Shown: piece after piece, positions 32,050 through 40,653 of the stretch | Position numbering within the stretch: the stretch's first letter is position 1 | Layout: the number at the start of each line of letters is the position of its first letter | Origin: a bacterium | GTDB lineage: Bacteria > CLD3 > SB21 | NCBI GenBank assembly: GCA_016787925.1 | Contig: JAEUSK010000161.1 | Location: 1-42,239, forward strand | Direction of reading: 5' to 3' | Length of the DNA: 42,239 bases | Position numbers and translations under genes: made by a program | The notes under the pieces: generated by a model | Seen by the model: the letters and a program-made list of their open reading frames with translations, nothing else | Told to the model about the DNA's origin: nothing | The model's database searches: none

Positions 32050-32994
32050 ATGAATAAAGCGGAACTAACATATTGGATCAAATCCAAGTCGCTGGAAATT
32101 GGCTTTGACAAAGTGGGCATCGCCAAGGCGGATAAAGTTGCATCGGAATCGCTACTGGAACGATGGCTGTCAACCGGTTTTCACGGAACGATGAAGTGGA
32201 TGGGGAGTTATTTTGACAAGCGAACAGATCCGCGCAAGTTATTTCCGGGTGCAAGGTCAGTCGTTTCAGTTGCGCTTAATTACTATACCCCGAATTCAAT
32301 TCCTGACGATCCCTCGATTGGTAAAATCTCGCGATATGCGTGGGGTGACGATTACCATGATATTATGAAAGAAAAGTTGCGCCAACTGCTTTACGAAATA
32401 CAGTCAATATGCCCTGAAGCAGAAGGAAAGTGCTGTGTTGACACCTCTCCGATGATGGATAAATACTGGGCAACTCAGGCCGGGATCGGCTGGCAGGGGA
32501 AACATACCAATGTGATCACAAAGGAAATCGGATCATGGGTGTTTTTAGGCGAGATTATCTTAAATATGGATCTCGATTATGACGAGCCGATAAGCGATTT
32601 CTGCGGAACATGTAACCGGTGTATTGAGGCTTGTCCGACACAAGCAATTACTCAGCCGTATGTCGTGGATTCAAAGAAGTGTATTTCTTATTTGACCATT
32701 GAGTACCGAGGCGAAACTTTCCCGAAACAAGTTGAAGCCAAATTCCATAACTGGATTTATGGCTGCGATATATGCCAGGATGTTTGTCCGTGGAATATCA
32801 AATTCGCCAAAACGGCCTCAATCGCACAATTTTTTCCACGCGAAGAAAACGTAAATCGGAATTTGAGAGAATGGGAATCACTTAACGAAGAGGAATTCAG
32901 GAGACGGTTTAAAAAAAGCTCCGTTAAGAGAACAAAGTACACCGGATTTATGCGAAATGTGAGGCATCTTTTATCAAGATTGATAAAAATCTGA
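32050..32994 (+). CDS. queG: Epoxyqueuosine reductase QueG
   Basis: QueG carries out the last step of queuosine synthesis, reducing epoxyqueuosine in tRNA with a cobalamin cofactor and two 4Fe-4S clusters. The 314-aa protein has the catalytic Asp131 in VDTSPMMDKYWA and the substrate region QAGIGWQGKHTN. The ferredoxin-like clusters are CGTCNRCIEACP (Cys185, 188, 191, 195) and Cys211 with CDICQDVCP (Cys239, 242, 246). It is the short form without C-terminal HEAT repeats. It is cytoplasmic. No other queuosine gene is certain in the window; the PTPS homologue at 16197 lacks the QueD Cys. Confidence 0.95.
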   Translation: MNKAELTYWIKSKSLEIGFDKVGIAKADKVASESLLERWLSTGFHGTMKWMGSYFDKRTDPRKLFPGARSVVSVALNYYTPNSIPDDPSIGKISRYAWGDDYHDIMKEKLRQLLYEIQSICPEAEGKCCVDTSPMMDKYWATQAGIGWQGKHTNVITKEIGSWVFLGEIILNMDLDYDEPISDFCGTCNRCIEACPTQAITQPYVVDSKKCISYLTIEYRGETFPKQVEAKFHNWIYGCDICQDVCPWNIKFAKTASIAQFFPREENVNRNLREWESLNEEEFRRRFKKSSVKRTKYTGFMRNVRHLLSRLIKI

Positions 32995-33116
32995 ACAGAC
33001 ACCGGCACGATCCGTCTTGACTTTTACACATAATTTTCGGAATTTTGGACGTTCACAACAAGTTTGTTTATTCGGAAAATATTTAGAATTTTACTCACAG
33101 CAACAGAGGAGAATTT

Positions 33117-33731
33117 ATGGCAAAGAGGTCAACAAAAAAACCGGCTTCAAAGAAACCGGCGAAAAAGAAAGTTGTAAAGAAAAAATTAAGCAAAGCAGTG
33201 AAAAAGACTGCGCCAAAAAAAATCATTAAGAAAAGTGCAAAAAAACCATCTAAGATTAAAACTTCAAAAAAGGCACCTAAACTGACTTCAGAGCAATTGG
33301 CATTGAAAGTTCAGAACAAAGTGGAAGGTTTCATTAAAAAATTATATAAAAAGAACTACGAAAGACATGATGATGGAAGATTTTTAATTTTTGAAGGATC
33401 TACAGTTGTTCAAACGGTTATTCGCCCCTGGCACAGCGACGACGTGGTCGTTGAATCTTTTTCGTATGTCGTCCAGGATGCCCGCTTGGATGACAACCTG
33501 ATGAAATTTCTACTCAGAGAGAACGCCGTGTTGCATTTTGGTTCCTTTGGCATCACGTATGACGGAACGGTCATCTTCAGTCATTCCCTCGCCGGCGCTC
33601 ATTTGGATGAGAATGAGTTCAGTGCTTCACTTAAGTCTGTTGCCCGCATTGCAGACCACTACGATAACCAGATTGTTGCAATGGCCGGTGGAATGACGGC
33701 GCGCGAGGCAATGAAAAAAGGTATTATGTAA
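33117..33731 (+). CDS. YbjN-like domain protein with a lysine-rich histone-H1-like N-terminal tail
   Basis: The 204-aa protein has a 58-residue Lys/Ala/Pro-rich N-terminus with repeated KK and KKP units (for example SAKKPSKIKTSKKAPK), like the tails of bacterial histone-H1-like proteins. The folded C-terminal part (about 60-204) resembles the YbjN/type III secretion chaperone-like fold: TVVQTVIRPWHSDDVVVES, LLRENAVLHFGSFGITYDG and HSLAGAHLDENEF. A GGAG site precedes ATG. The tail suggests binding to nucleic acid or another polyanion; the fold suggests binding to a protein partner. Function unknown. A strong terminator follows. Confidence 0.75.
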   Translation: MAKRSTKKPASKKPAKKKVVKKKLSKAVKKTAPKKIIKKSAKKPSKIKTSKKAPKLTSEQLALKVQNKVEGFIKKLYKKNYERHDDGRFLIFEGSTVVQTVIRPWHSDDVVVESFSYVVQDARLDDNLMKFLLRENAVLHFGSFGITYDGTVIFSHSLAGAHLDENEFSASLKSVARIADHYDNQIVAMAGGMTAREAMKKGIM

Positions 33732-33754
33732 CGGTTGTTGAGAACTTGGTTTCG

Positions 33755-33789
33755 AAAACCAGCGTTGTTTAACCGGCGCTGGTTTTTTT
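33755..33789 (+). terminator. Intrinsic terminator after the YbjN-like gene
   Basis: AAACCAGCG (33756-33764) pairs with CGCTGGTTT (33777-33785), a 9-bp stem with a 12-base loop, followed by a T run to 33789. Confidence 0.88.
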
Positions 33790-33885
33790 ATGTTTGGTAT
33801 TTTCTTCTTGCTCTTTTGATCAACCCGGTCACCGTTCTAAAGCCCGAGTAAATCGAAAAAATGGCCTTTTTTAATGCAAGATTTC

Positions 33886-33914
33886 TTGACAAATAGGGTC
33901 AGATTGATTACTTT
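33886..33914 (+). promoter_or_regulatory. Promoter of the SRP RNA
   Basis: A perfect TTGACA (33886-33891), a 17-base spacer and TACTTT (33909-33914, 3 of 6 to consensus) lie about 43 bases before the SRP RNA 5' end. A short leader would then have to be trimmed. Confidence 0.5.
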
Positions 33915-33956
33915 GGGCAACATTAAAAAGCATGCCGTGAACTATTGTAATATTAT

Positions 33957-34055
33957 AGCCCGAGCCTTACGCAATTTGAGACAGCTGAACCCCGCCAGGT
34001 CCGGAAGGAAGCAACGGTAGGCTATTCTTGGATGTGCTGTAACAAGCTTGGGCTT
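33957..34055 (+). ncRNA. ffs: Bacterial small signal recognition particle RNA (4.5S type)
   Basis: The region contains the diagnostic SRP helix 8 sequence CCAGGTCCGGAAGGAAGCA (about 33995-34013), with the GGAA tetraloop and the asymmetric internal loop bound by Ffh. The ends pair: AGCCCGAGC at 33957 with GCTTGGGCT ending at 34054. The closing stem is followed by an eight-T run that acts as terminator. The length of about 98 bases fits the small bacterial form without an Alu domain. It lies directly before dnaX, as in many bacteria. Confidence 0.95.
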
Positions 34056-34085
34056 TTTTTTCTTCCACTCTAAATAAAAATTTTC

Positions 34086-35876
34086 ATGTCCTATCTCGTG
34101 ATTGCCCGAAAATATCGCCCGATGCGGTTTGACGATGTGATCGGCCAGGAACATATTACAACCACTCTCAAAAACGCGATCGAATCCGGCCGCATCGCTC
34201 ATGCGTATATTTTTTCAGGGCCCCGCGGTGTCGGCAAAACGACCACCGCCCGCATTTTCGCCAAAGCAATCAATTGCGAGAAAGGCGGCCCAACCGTTAC
34301 TCCCTGTAACGAATGCCTCAGTTGTACTGAAATTACCGGGGGACGCAGTCTTGACGTTTTAGAAATAGACGGCGCATCGAACCGAGGCATCGACGAGATC
34401 CGAAGCCTGCGCGACAATGTTCGTTATATGCCGATTCGCGGCGGTTATAAGATCTATATCATCGATGAATTTCACATGATCACCAAGGACGCTTTCAATG
34501 CGCTTCTTAAGACGCTCGAAGAACCCCCGCCGCAGGTCATTTTCATTTTTGCAACAACTGAACCCAACAAAATATTACCCACCATACTATCCCGTTGTCA
34601 GCGATTCGATTTTAAGCGGGTTCCTATTGACAAGATAATCGGGCGACTTCGGTACATTTGTAATGAGGAAAAAATTACGATCGATGAAGAGTCCCTTTTT
34701 GCCATGGCACAGATGTCCGACGGCGGCATGCGTGATTCGCTTACGTTGTTGGATCAGGTGATCAGTTTCTGCGGGACGGACATTAAAATTGATCAATTGC
34801 GGGATGCGCTGGGCATAATCAATGTGGACGTGTATTTTGAACTGACGAATATTATTCATCAAAAACAGACCGCAGAAGGTTTCAAATTTGCCGCAAAGAT
34901 TTTGGATGCCGGCTGGGACATCACGGAGTTTTTACACGGTTTTTTAGAGCACATTCGTAATATGCTGATGGCGAAAGCCTGCGGGGCACAATCGCTGACG
35001 GAAGTGTTTGAAGGATATCAAAAACAGTACGGACAGTCCGTTGCTTACTTTTCGGAACCGGATCTCTTACGGATGATGAACCTGGTTTCGGAAACCGTTC
35101 AACGTGTCAAATGGAGCATTAAGCAAAAATTCATTTTTGAACTGATGCTGATGAAACTGATCCACATGGAAAGTACGGTTCAGGTCAGCGACTTGATAAG
35201 AAAGATCGAATCGATAGAAAATAATGAAAGCAACTCGGATGAGCTTGTTGTAAAAAAAAAAATTAATTCCGTAGCGCCTGCAGCCTCTGAGGACGTCCCT
35301 GAGCCGACAGTTCTAAACAGTACCGCTTCAATCCCGGTTGTTAAGCCGGCTAAGTTTTCATCCGGATCACAACATGTTACAGTAAGCTTACGGCAAGTCG
35401 AAAGTAAATGGGGCGCAATTCTCAGTAGAGTCAAACTGGAAAAAATTCGTGTCGGCGCCATACTGGAGAATGCATTTCCGGCCGAAATCGTCCAGGATGT
35501 ACTCCATGTGGGTTTCACGCACAGCGACTTTACCGGATTTCACATTGAGATCATTCATAAAGAAAGAGAATATCTGTCCAATGTGATGAACGAGTTTCTG
35601 GGACAGCGTGTACGTATTCAGTGCGATCTTAAAAGAACGATTGAGATTGACAGAGACCATCGGGGACTTCACGTGAACGACATGCCGGAGGATCATTATC
35701 CGGCGGTAGAAAGCATGGATAAAGAGGAAACTAAATCTGAAAATGGAGCTTCTCAAAAGGATAGGGTAGAATTATTCAAACATATCCGGGAGCTCGAACA
35801 GAAAGATCCATTAAAACGTTTGATAGAAATGTTTGACTGTGAACTTATTGAAGCATCGTACAAATCAAACACATAA
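34086..35876 (+). CDS. dnaX: DNA polymerase III subunit gamma/tau
   Basis: DnaX is the motor of the clamp loader and ties the replisome together. The 596-aa protein has Walker A GPRGVGKTT (residues 45-53), a zinc module with Cys64, 74, 77 and 80, Walker B IIDEFHM (Asp127, Glu128) and the SRC motif at 169-171, all in the AAA+ domain. Domain III reaches about residue 365. A less conserved linker (380-430) leads to a C-terminal domain (430-596) that probably binds polymerase alpha or DnaB. I see no obvious slippery run that would make a short gamma form, although an A9 run (about 35249-35257, coding VKKKIN) could slip. It is followed by ybaB and recR. Confidence 0.97.
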   Translation: MSYLVIARKYRPMRFDDVIGQEHITTTLKNAIESGRIAHAYIFSGPRGVGKTTTARIFAKAINCEKGGPTVTPCNECLSCTEITGGRSLDVLEIDGASNRGIDEIRSLRDNVRYMPIRGGYKIYIIDEFHMITKDAFNALLKTLEEPPPQVIFIFATTEPNKILPTILSRCQRFDFKRVPIDKIIGRLRYICNEEKITIDEESLFAMAQMSDGGMRDSLTLLDQVISFCGTDIKIDQLRDALGIINVDVYFELTNIIHQKQTAEGFKFAAKILDAGWDITEFLHGFLEHIRNMLMAKACGAQSLTEVFEGYQKQYGQSVAYFSEPDLLRMMNLVSETVQRVKWSIKQKFIFELMLMKLIHMESTVQVSDLIRKIESIENNESNSDELVVKKKINSVAPAASEDVPEPTVLNSTASIPVVKPAKFSSGSQHVTVSLRQVESKWGAILSRVKLEKIRVGAILENAFPAEIVQDVLHVGFTHSDFTGFHIEIIHKEREYLSNVMNEFLGQRVRIQCDLKRTIEIDRDHRGLHVNDMPEDHYPAVESMDKEETKSENGASQKDRVELFKHIRELEQKDPLKRLIEMFDCELIEASYKSNT

Positions 35877-35904
35877 ACCATACAGGAAAGGTGATGACGC
35901 TGGC

Positions 35905-36234
35905 ATGATGAAGGGATTTGATATGAAAAGCCTTATGCGTGAGGCAGAAAAAATGCAAAAAGAGATAGAAAAGCAGCGGACGGAATTAGAACAGGTTATT
36001 GTCGAAGGCGCAGCCGGCGGCGGCATGGTCAAAGTCAGCGTCAACGGCAACGCGAAAATTCTATCGATAAAAATTGACAAAGAAGCTGTTAATCCGGACG
36101 ATGTCGGAATGTTGGAAGATGTGATCTTGTCTGCTATTCACAACGCGGTTCAAAAGGCGGAAGAGATATCGAATGCAGAAATTAACAGAGTAACGGGCGG
36201 TCTGCTGCCTAAGATGAAGTTACCGAACGCTTAA
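35905..36234 (+). CDS. YbaB/EbfC family nucleoid-associated protein
   Basis: The product is about 109 aa from ATG 35905; a second ATG follows at once. The longer frame from 35833 would overlap dnaX and lacks a family counterpart. The helical N-terminus SLMREAEKMQKEIEKQR and the central GAAGGGMVKVSVNGNAKI are the family core. YbaB/EbfC dimers bind DNA and are usually encoded between dnaX and recR, as here, where a role in recombination or nucleoid organisation is suspected. An AGGAAAGG run lies about 14 bases upstream. The recR start is 16 bases downstream. Confidence 0.93.
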   Translation: MMKGFDMKSLMREAEKMQKEIEKQRTELEQVIVEGAAGGGMVKVSVNGNAKILSIKIDKEAVNPDDVGMLEDVILSAIHNAVQKAEEISNAEINRVTGGLLPKMKLPNA

Positions 36235-36250
36235 TACTAAAACATCGCAC

Positions 36251-36847
36251 ATGCAGTATACATCAGAGTCATTAGAGCGGCTCATCAATGAATTTTCAAA
36301 ACTTCCAAGCATTGGGCGCAAGACAGCCCAGCGCTTAGCGTTTCATTTGCTGAAGCAGCCCAAAGAAGATGTGTTGGTTCTTTCGAAAGCGCTGGCCGAC
36401 ATAAAGGAAAAGATCGGCCGCTGTTCTGTTTGCTTCAATGTTACTGAACAAGACCCCTGCGTTCTGTGCACCAATCCAAAACGTGACCGGAACACGATCT
36501 GCGTAGTAGAAGAAGCCAATGACGTATTGGCTATCGAACGCATTGATCAGTATCGCGGCCAGTATCACGTTTTGGGCGGCCTGTTGAATCCGCTGGATGG
36601 CATCGGACCGGATGATCTCAAAATAAAGGAATTACTTCTTAGATTGAACGGTAACGTAAAGGAAGTTATACTTGCGATCAATCCCAACGTTTCCGGCGAC
36701 GCCACCGTGATGTATATTGCCGAAAAAATGAATGGGATACCGGTCAAAATTTCGCGCATCGCTCGTGGTATTCCAATCGGCAGCGATCTGGAATTTGCCG
36801 ACATGACCACCTTGACACGCGCAATGGAAGGCAGAGTTGTTCTGTGA
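36251..36847 (+). CDS. recR: Recombination mediator protein RecR
   Basis: RecR works with RecO and RecF to load RecA on gapped DNA. The 198-aa length is normal. It has the helix-hairpin-helix region LPSIGRKTAQRLAFHLL, a zinc finger with Cys58, 61, 70 and 73, and a Toprim domain starting ICVVEEANDVLAIE. The C-terminal Walker-B-like patch VSRIARGIPIG-type sequence (here ISRIARGIPIGSDLEFAD) is intact. It closes the conserved dnaX-ybaB-recR cluster and is followed 21 bases later by a flavoprotein. Confidence 0.97.
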   Translation: MQYTSESLERLINEFSKLPSIGRKTAQRLAFHLLKQPKEDVLVLSKALADIKEKIGRCSVCFNVTEQDPCVLCTNPKRDRNTICVVEEANDVLAIERIDQYRGQYHVLGGLLNPLDGIGPDDLKIKELLLRLNGNVKEVILAINPNVSGDATVMYIAEKMNGIPVKISRIARGIPIGSDLEFADMTTLTRAMEGRVVL

Positions 36848-36868
36848 TCCAAAGATTGAAAATCATTT

Positions 36869-38050
36869 ATGATTAGAAAAGATTATTACGATGTTATCAT
36901 AGTTGGCGCGGGTCCCGCCGGCAGCACGACGGCTAAATTTGCCGCGCAAAACGGCGCCAAGGTACTCCTTCTTGAAAAGGATAGGGAGATCGGCGTTCCT
37001 GTTCGCTGCGCGGAAGGAGTTGGCGCAAAGGGTTTGCTGCGTATTGTCGGCAAAGTGGAGCCTAATTGGATCGCTTCGACCATAACCGGTTTCCGCCTGG
37101 TATCGCCCGATGGAACGGCCGTAGATGCACGCTGGGGTGACTGCGGGTATTGCCTGGATCGGAAAGTATTTGATTACGAACTCGCGAATATTGCAGCACG
37201 CGAAGGGGCGGAAGTGGTAACAAAAGCTTATGTCAACGGGTTGATTAAAGATGATAACGGGCGCGTGCTGGGCGTAAAACTAAAACAGATGGGTAATGAC
37301 GTCGAAGTAAGAGCCGGAATAACGGTTGGCGCTGATGGCGTTGAGACACGCGTTGGGCGATGGGCCGGATTGAATACTTTTACCAAAATGCGGGATATGG
37401 AATCCTGCGCACAATTTACCATCGCAGATCTGGAAGTTGATCAGGACATGTGTGAGTTCGTATTTTCAAATCAAAAAGTACCGGGCGGTTATTTGTGGGT
37501 CTTTCCCAAGGGAAATCGAACGGCGAATGTGGGCATAGGTATTTCGGGCGAATACGCGGGGAAAAGATCTGCATTGAGTTATTTGAAAGACTTTGTAGAA
37601 GAGCGTTTTTCCGGCAAGCCCATTCTTTCAACACTTTGCGGCGGCGTCCCTTGTTCACTTACGCGAAAACAAATATCCGGCGATGGATTCATGTTAGTCG
37701 GCGACGCGGCGCATCAGGTCAATCCGATTTCCGGAGGCGGTATTGTTTCAGGCATGTACGCCGGCATGGTTGCCGGAAAAGTAGCGGCAGGAGCAGTTCG
37801 GGACAATAATTTTTCAGCTAAACGCCTGGAGGAATACGACAAAGAATGGGGAAGATCAATTGGTAAAGATCATGAGCGCTTCTACAGAATTAAGGAAGCC
37901 GTGTTTGACTTTTCAGATGACCAGCTGAATAAGTTGGCGCAGGAAGTTCTAAAAATTCCGATTCCCGAACGCAGTCTCATGCGGATTTTCAAGGCCGCAC
38001 TAAAAACGAGGCCAAAACTAATTTTTGATGTAATAAAATTATTTACCTAA
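36869..38050 (+). CDS. Geranylgeranyl reductase family FAD-dependent oxidoreductase
   Basis: The 393-aa flavoprotein has the FAD motif VIIVGAGPAGST near residue 10, the family signature VRCAEGVG near residue 48, and the second FAD-binding segment GFMLVGDAAHQVNPISGGGI near residue 272. These define the geranylgeranyl reductase family, whose members saturate double bonds of isoprenoid chains in archaeal lipids, chlorophyll or menaquinone. In a bacterium without photosynthesis genes in view, a quinone side chain or another isoprenoid lipid is a plausible substrate. No specific reaction can be claimed. It is co-directional with recR (21-base gap). Confidence 0.87.
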   Translation: MIRKDYYDVIIVGAGPAGSTTAKFAAQNGAKVLLLEKDREIGVPVRCAEGVGAKGLLRIVGKVEPNWIASTITGFRLVSPDGTAVDARWGDCGYCLDRKVFDYELANIAAREGAEVVTKAYVNGLIKDDNGRVLGVKLKQMGNDVEVRAGITVGADGVETRVGRWAGLNTFTKMRDMESCAQFTIADLEVDQDMCEFVFSNQKVPGGYLWVFPKGNRTANVGIGISGEYAGKRSALSYLKDFVEERFSGKPILSTLCGGVPCSLTRKQISGDGFMLVGDAAHQVNPISGGGIVSGMYAGMVAGKVAAGAVRDNNFSAKRLEEYDKEWGRSIGKDHERFYRIKEAVFDFSDDQLNKLAQEVLKIPIPERSLMRIFKAALKTRPKLIFDVIKLFT

Positions 38051-38064
38051 ACAGCAACTGTCTT

Positions 38065-38676
38065 ATGACCTCACCACATCATCACAACTTCCTGGCAAGA
38101 ATTCTGTACATAGAATCAAAAAGCGTTATAGCTGAATTCAATCGCTATTTGCACCTGCCGCTTCCGCCATTTGGCTCGCTGGTTAAAATCGATTGCCGGA
38201 AGTATTTGACATACGGTTTGATCAGCGATGCACGCTTAAAGGGCGAAAGCCAGGCACAGAATGCCGAATTTTTTGAAAACCCGGTGCCGCTTGATACCGA
38301 AATTCATATTTTGCCCGTCGGTTTTCAATCCAAAGAAATTCCGTCTTCAATTCCCATTCAGGATGTGCCTCCCGAAATGCCCGCCGCAGGCGATTACGTG
38401 TTTATGCCCAATGACGATGAACTCCAATTGTTTACTATCGATCTCGGTTTCTTGAAAATTTTGCTGACCGATCCTATAGCAACTGCAGAAGGCCTGATCA
38501 TAACGGCCATTCGCAAATTTTCTACCATATATCCTGATCCGCAATCCTATTTGATACGCGTTACACAAGAATTGTCAAGACTGACTTATAACGACCGCGA
38601 AATTGTCGGGCGAATTCTGAACCGAACAATAAATCAAAATCCGAAATATGGCATTGATGAGCGCATTAAGTCATAA
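38065..38676 (+). CDS. Conserved-looking protein of unknown function
   Basis: The 203-aa protein has an N-terminal beta-rich segment (residues 10-60: LYIESKSVIAEFNRYLHLPL, FGSLVKIDC, YGLISDARLKG) that vaguely recalls the HAS-barrel at the N-terminus of HerA-type ATPases, but no ATPase domain follows. The C-terminal half is helical (ITAIRKFSTIYPDPQS, LTYNDREIVGRILN). It has no signal or membrane segment. It lies 14 bases after the reductase and overlaps the purine nucleoside phosphorylase start by 29 bases, so it is probably translated as part of this operon. Function unknown. Confidence 0.7.
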   Translation: MTSPHHHNFLARILYIESKSVIAEFNRYLHLPLPPFGSLVKIDCRKYLTYGLISDARLKGESQAQNAEFFENPVPLDTEIHILPVGFQSKEIPSSIPIQDVPPEMPAAGDYVFMPNDDELQLFTIDLGFLKILLTDPIATAEGLIITAIRKFSTIYPDPQSYLIRVTQELSRLTYNDREIVGRILNRTINQNPKYGIDERIKS

Positions 38677-39481
38677 ACTGGAGGAATCTGTACAATTGAT
38701 TCGGACCAAGGTTCAGGACAGCCCGACCCTTGGTGTCATTCTGGGTTCGGGATTGGGCGATTTTGCGGACACGTTAGACGCCAGAACAGAAATACCAACT
38801 TCATCTATTCCTCATTTTGCCAAATCCACCGTGGAAGGGCATGCGGGGAAACTGATTTTTGGAAAATTAAATGGGAAAGATATTCTGGCACTTAAAGGCC
38901 GTGTCCATTACTATGAAGGCTATTCGCTCGATCAGGTGACTTATATTGTGCGGATAATGCACGCGCTGGGCGTACGATCACTTATCGTGACCAATGCCGC
39001 AGGCGGAGTTAACCCTGTATTCGCTCCCGGTGATCTGATGATCATCACAAGCCATATTAATTTCTTTTTTGTTAATCCTCTTCGCGGCAGTAATGAAGAT
39101 CAGTTGGGGCCGAGATTCCCGGATATGGAAAGCGATTACGATAAGAACTATATTGCAATCGCAGAAAAGGCCGCATTACGTTTAGGCGTCAAGATTCAAC
39201 GCGGCGTTTATTGCGCAGGACCTGGGCCAACTTACGAAACCCGCTCTGAAGTAAAAATGTTTCAAAAAATGGGAGCCGATGCGGTCGGCATGTCAACCGT
39301 CCCGGAGGTCATTGTGGCGAAGCATCAAGGGATGAGAGTGCTGGGCATTAGTTGCATTACAAACTTAGGAACGGGCATCAGCCAAACGCCGCTCAGCCAT
39401 GACGAAGTTACCATAACAGCTAACCGCGTAAAAACTTCATTTCAATCGCTTCTCACAGAGATCATTCGGCAGATAGCTTAA
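38648..39481 (+). CDS. punA: Purine nucleoside phosphorylase (trimeric, inosine/guanosine type)
   Basis: The enzyme splits inosine and guanosine with phosphate into base and ribose-1-phosphate. The 277-aa length fits the trimeric family. Motifs are ILGSGLGDFAD (phosphate site), KGRVHYYEGYS, VTNAAGGVN, GPGPTYETRSEV, GADAVGMSTVPEV and ISCITNLGTGIS. ATG 38648 overlaps the preceding gene; a second ATG at 38657 is equally possible, and no clear ribosome site separates them. It could recycle nucleosides released by the secreted nuclease/phosphatase pair at 23-26 kb, which is inference. Confidence 0.93.
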   Translation: MALMSALSHKLEESVQLIRTKVQDSPTLGVILGSGLGDFADTLDARTEIPTSSIPHFAKSTVEGHAGKLIFGKLNGKDILALKGRVHYYEGYSLDQVTYIVRIMHALGVRSLIVTNAAGGVNPVFAPGDLMIITSHINFFFVNPLRGSNEDQLGPRFPDMESDYDKNYIAIAEKAALRLGVKIQRGVYCAGPGPTYETRSEVKMFQKMGADAVGMSTVPEVIVAKHQGMRVLGISCITNLGTGISQTPLSHDEVTITANRVKTSFQSLLTEIIRQIA

Positions 39482-39516
39482 TTCAAATTTATATATCCAT
39501 GAACTAACCGGCGCTT

Positions 39517-40653
39517 GTGGACACACTTTATTTTAACATACTTCGTGAAATTCGCCCGACGCATGTTGTGATTGATTTGACAGCCGTTGATCATAATATT
39601 CAGCAGATTCGAAAAAAAATAAACGGCAAGAAGATCATGGCCATCGTCAAGGCAAATGCATACGGCCACGGAATACTGGAGGTCACGGAACGTATTATAC
39701 AAAATGGGGTTGAATATATAGGCGTAGGATTTCTGGAAGAAGCCATCTTTTTGAGACAGAATAATATTGAAGCGCCGATTCTGGTCATGGGGGGAATTCT
39801 GGGATACCAACTTAAGAAATTCATCCAAAATGACATAGATATAACAGTTAGTTCGCTTGAATTGGCGCGTCACGTCAATGAGGAGTTGCATCATCAGAAG
39901 GCGCGCGTTCACTTAAAAATAGATACGGGCATGGAACGGATCGGCGTAACGCACACCTTTGCAGCAGAATTTGTCAAACGTGTAGCCCAGATGAAAAATA
40001 TAGATATCGTTGGAATATATTCACATTTCGCGACCGCCGATGAAGGCGATAAATCGTTTACCCTTACGCAGCTTGAACGATTCGAATCCATTCTTTATGA
40101 GCTGAAAAAATCCGGTATTGAAATTCCGCTCAAACATGTTGCCAATAGCGGTGCAATCGCAGATATACCGCAGTCTACATTTGATATGGTTCGCCCGGGG
40201 ATATCCATTTACGGAATTTATCCTTCCGCTCAGGTGTCAACCGATCTAAAATTAAAACCTGTATTGTCTTTGAAATCCAAAATTGTTTTTATTAAGCGCG
40301 TCCCTGCGCACACCGGTATCAGTTACGGCCTGAAGTATTATACTCCGAACGACAGCAATATCGTCACGATTCCAATCGGGTATGGAGACGGATATTCGAG
40401 GCTACTTAGTAACACAGGCTCGGTGCTGATCAGGGATAAAAGATATCCTGTTGTCGGAGCGGTGTGTATGGATCAACTTATGATTAATGTTGGGGATGAC
40501 AAAGTTGAGATCGGGGATGAGGTTGTTTTGATTGGCAGTATGGATAATGAAAGGATCAGTGTCAACGAACTCGCAGATAAGATCGGTACGATTCCATATG
40601 AAATCACTTGCATGATCAATGCCCGCGTGCCGCGATTTTACAAACTAAAATGA
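39517..40653 (+). CDS. alr: Alanine racemase
   Basis: Alr interconverts L- and D-alanine for peptidoglycan. The 378-aa PLP protein has the cofactor lysine Lys45 in AIVKANAYGHG, catalytic Tyr270 in GISYGLKYY, and the signatures HFATADE, VANSGAI, MVRPGISIYG and GAVCMDQLMINVGD. It starts at GTG 39517 with weak upstream signals. The stop overlaps the cysteine desulfurase ATG by four bases (ATGA), so translation is coupled. Confidence 0.96.
   Translation: MDTLYFNILREIRPTHVVIDLTAVDHNIQQIRKKINGKKIMAIVKANAYGHGILEVTERIIQNGVEYIGVGFLEEAIFLRQNNIEAPILVMGGILGYQLKKFIQNDIDITVSSLELARHVNEELHHQKARVHLKIDTGMERIGVTHTFAAEFVKRVAQMKNIDIVGIYSHFATADEGDKSFTLTQLERFESILYELKKSGIEIPLKHVANSGAIADIPQSTFDMVRPGISIYGIYPSAQVSTDLKLKPVLSLKSKIVFIKRVPAHTGISYGLKYYTPNDSNIVTIPIGYGDGYSRLLSNTGSVLIRDKRYPVVGAVCMDQLMINVGDDKVEIGDEVVLIGSMDNERISVNELADKIGTIPYEITCMINARVPRFYKLK

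Noticed and set aside
33942-34202. 86-codon minus-strand frame over the SRP RNA
   Set aside because: It runs antisense through the SRP RNA and the dnaX start. The RNA gene explains the sequence.
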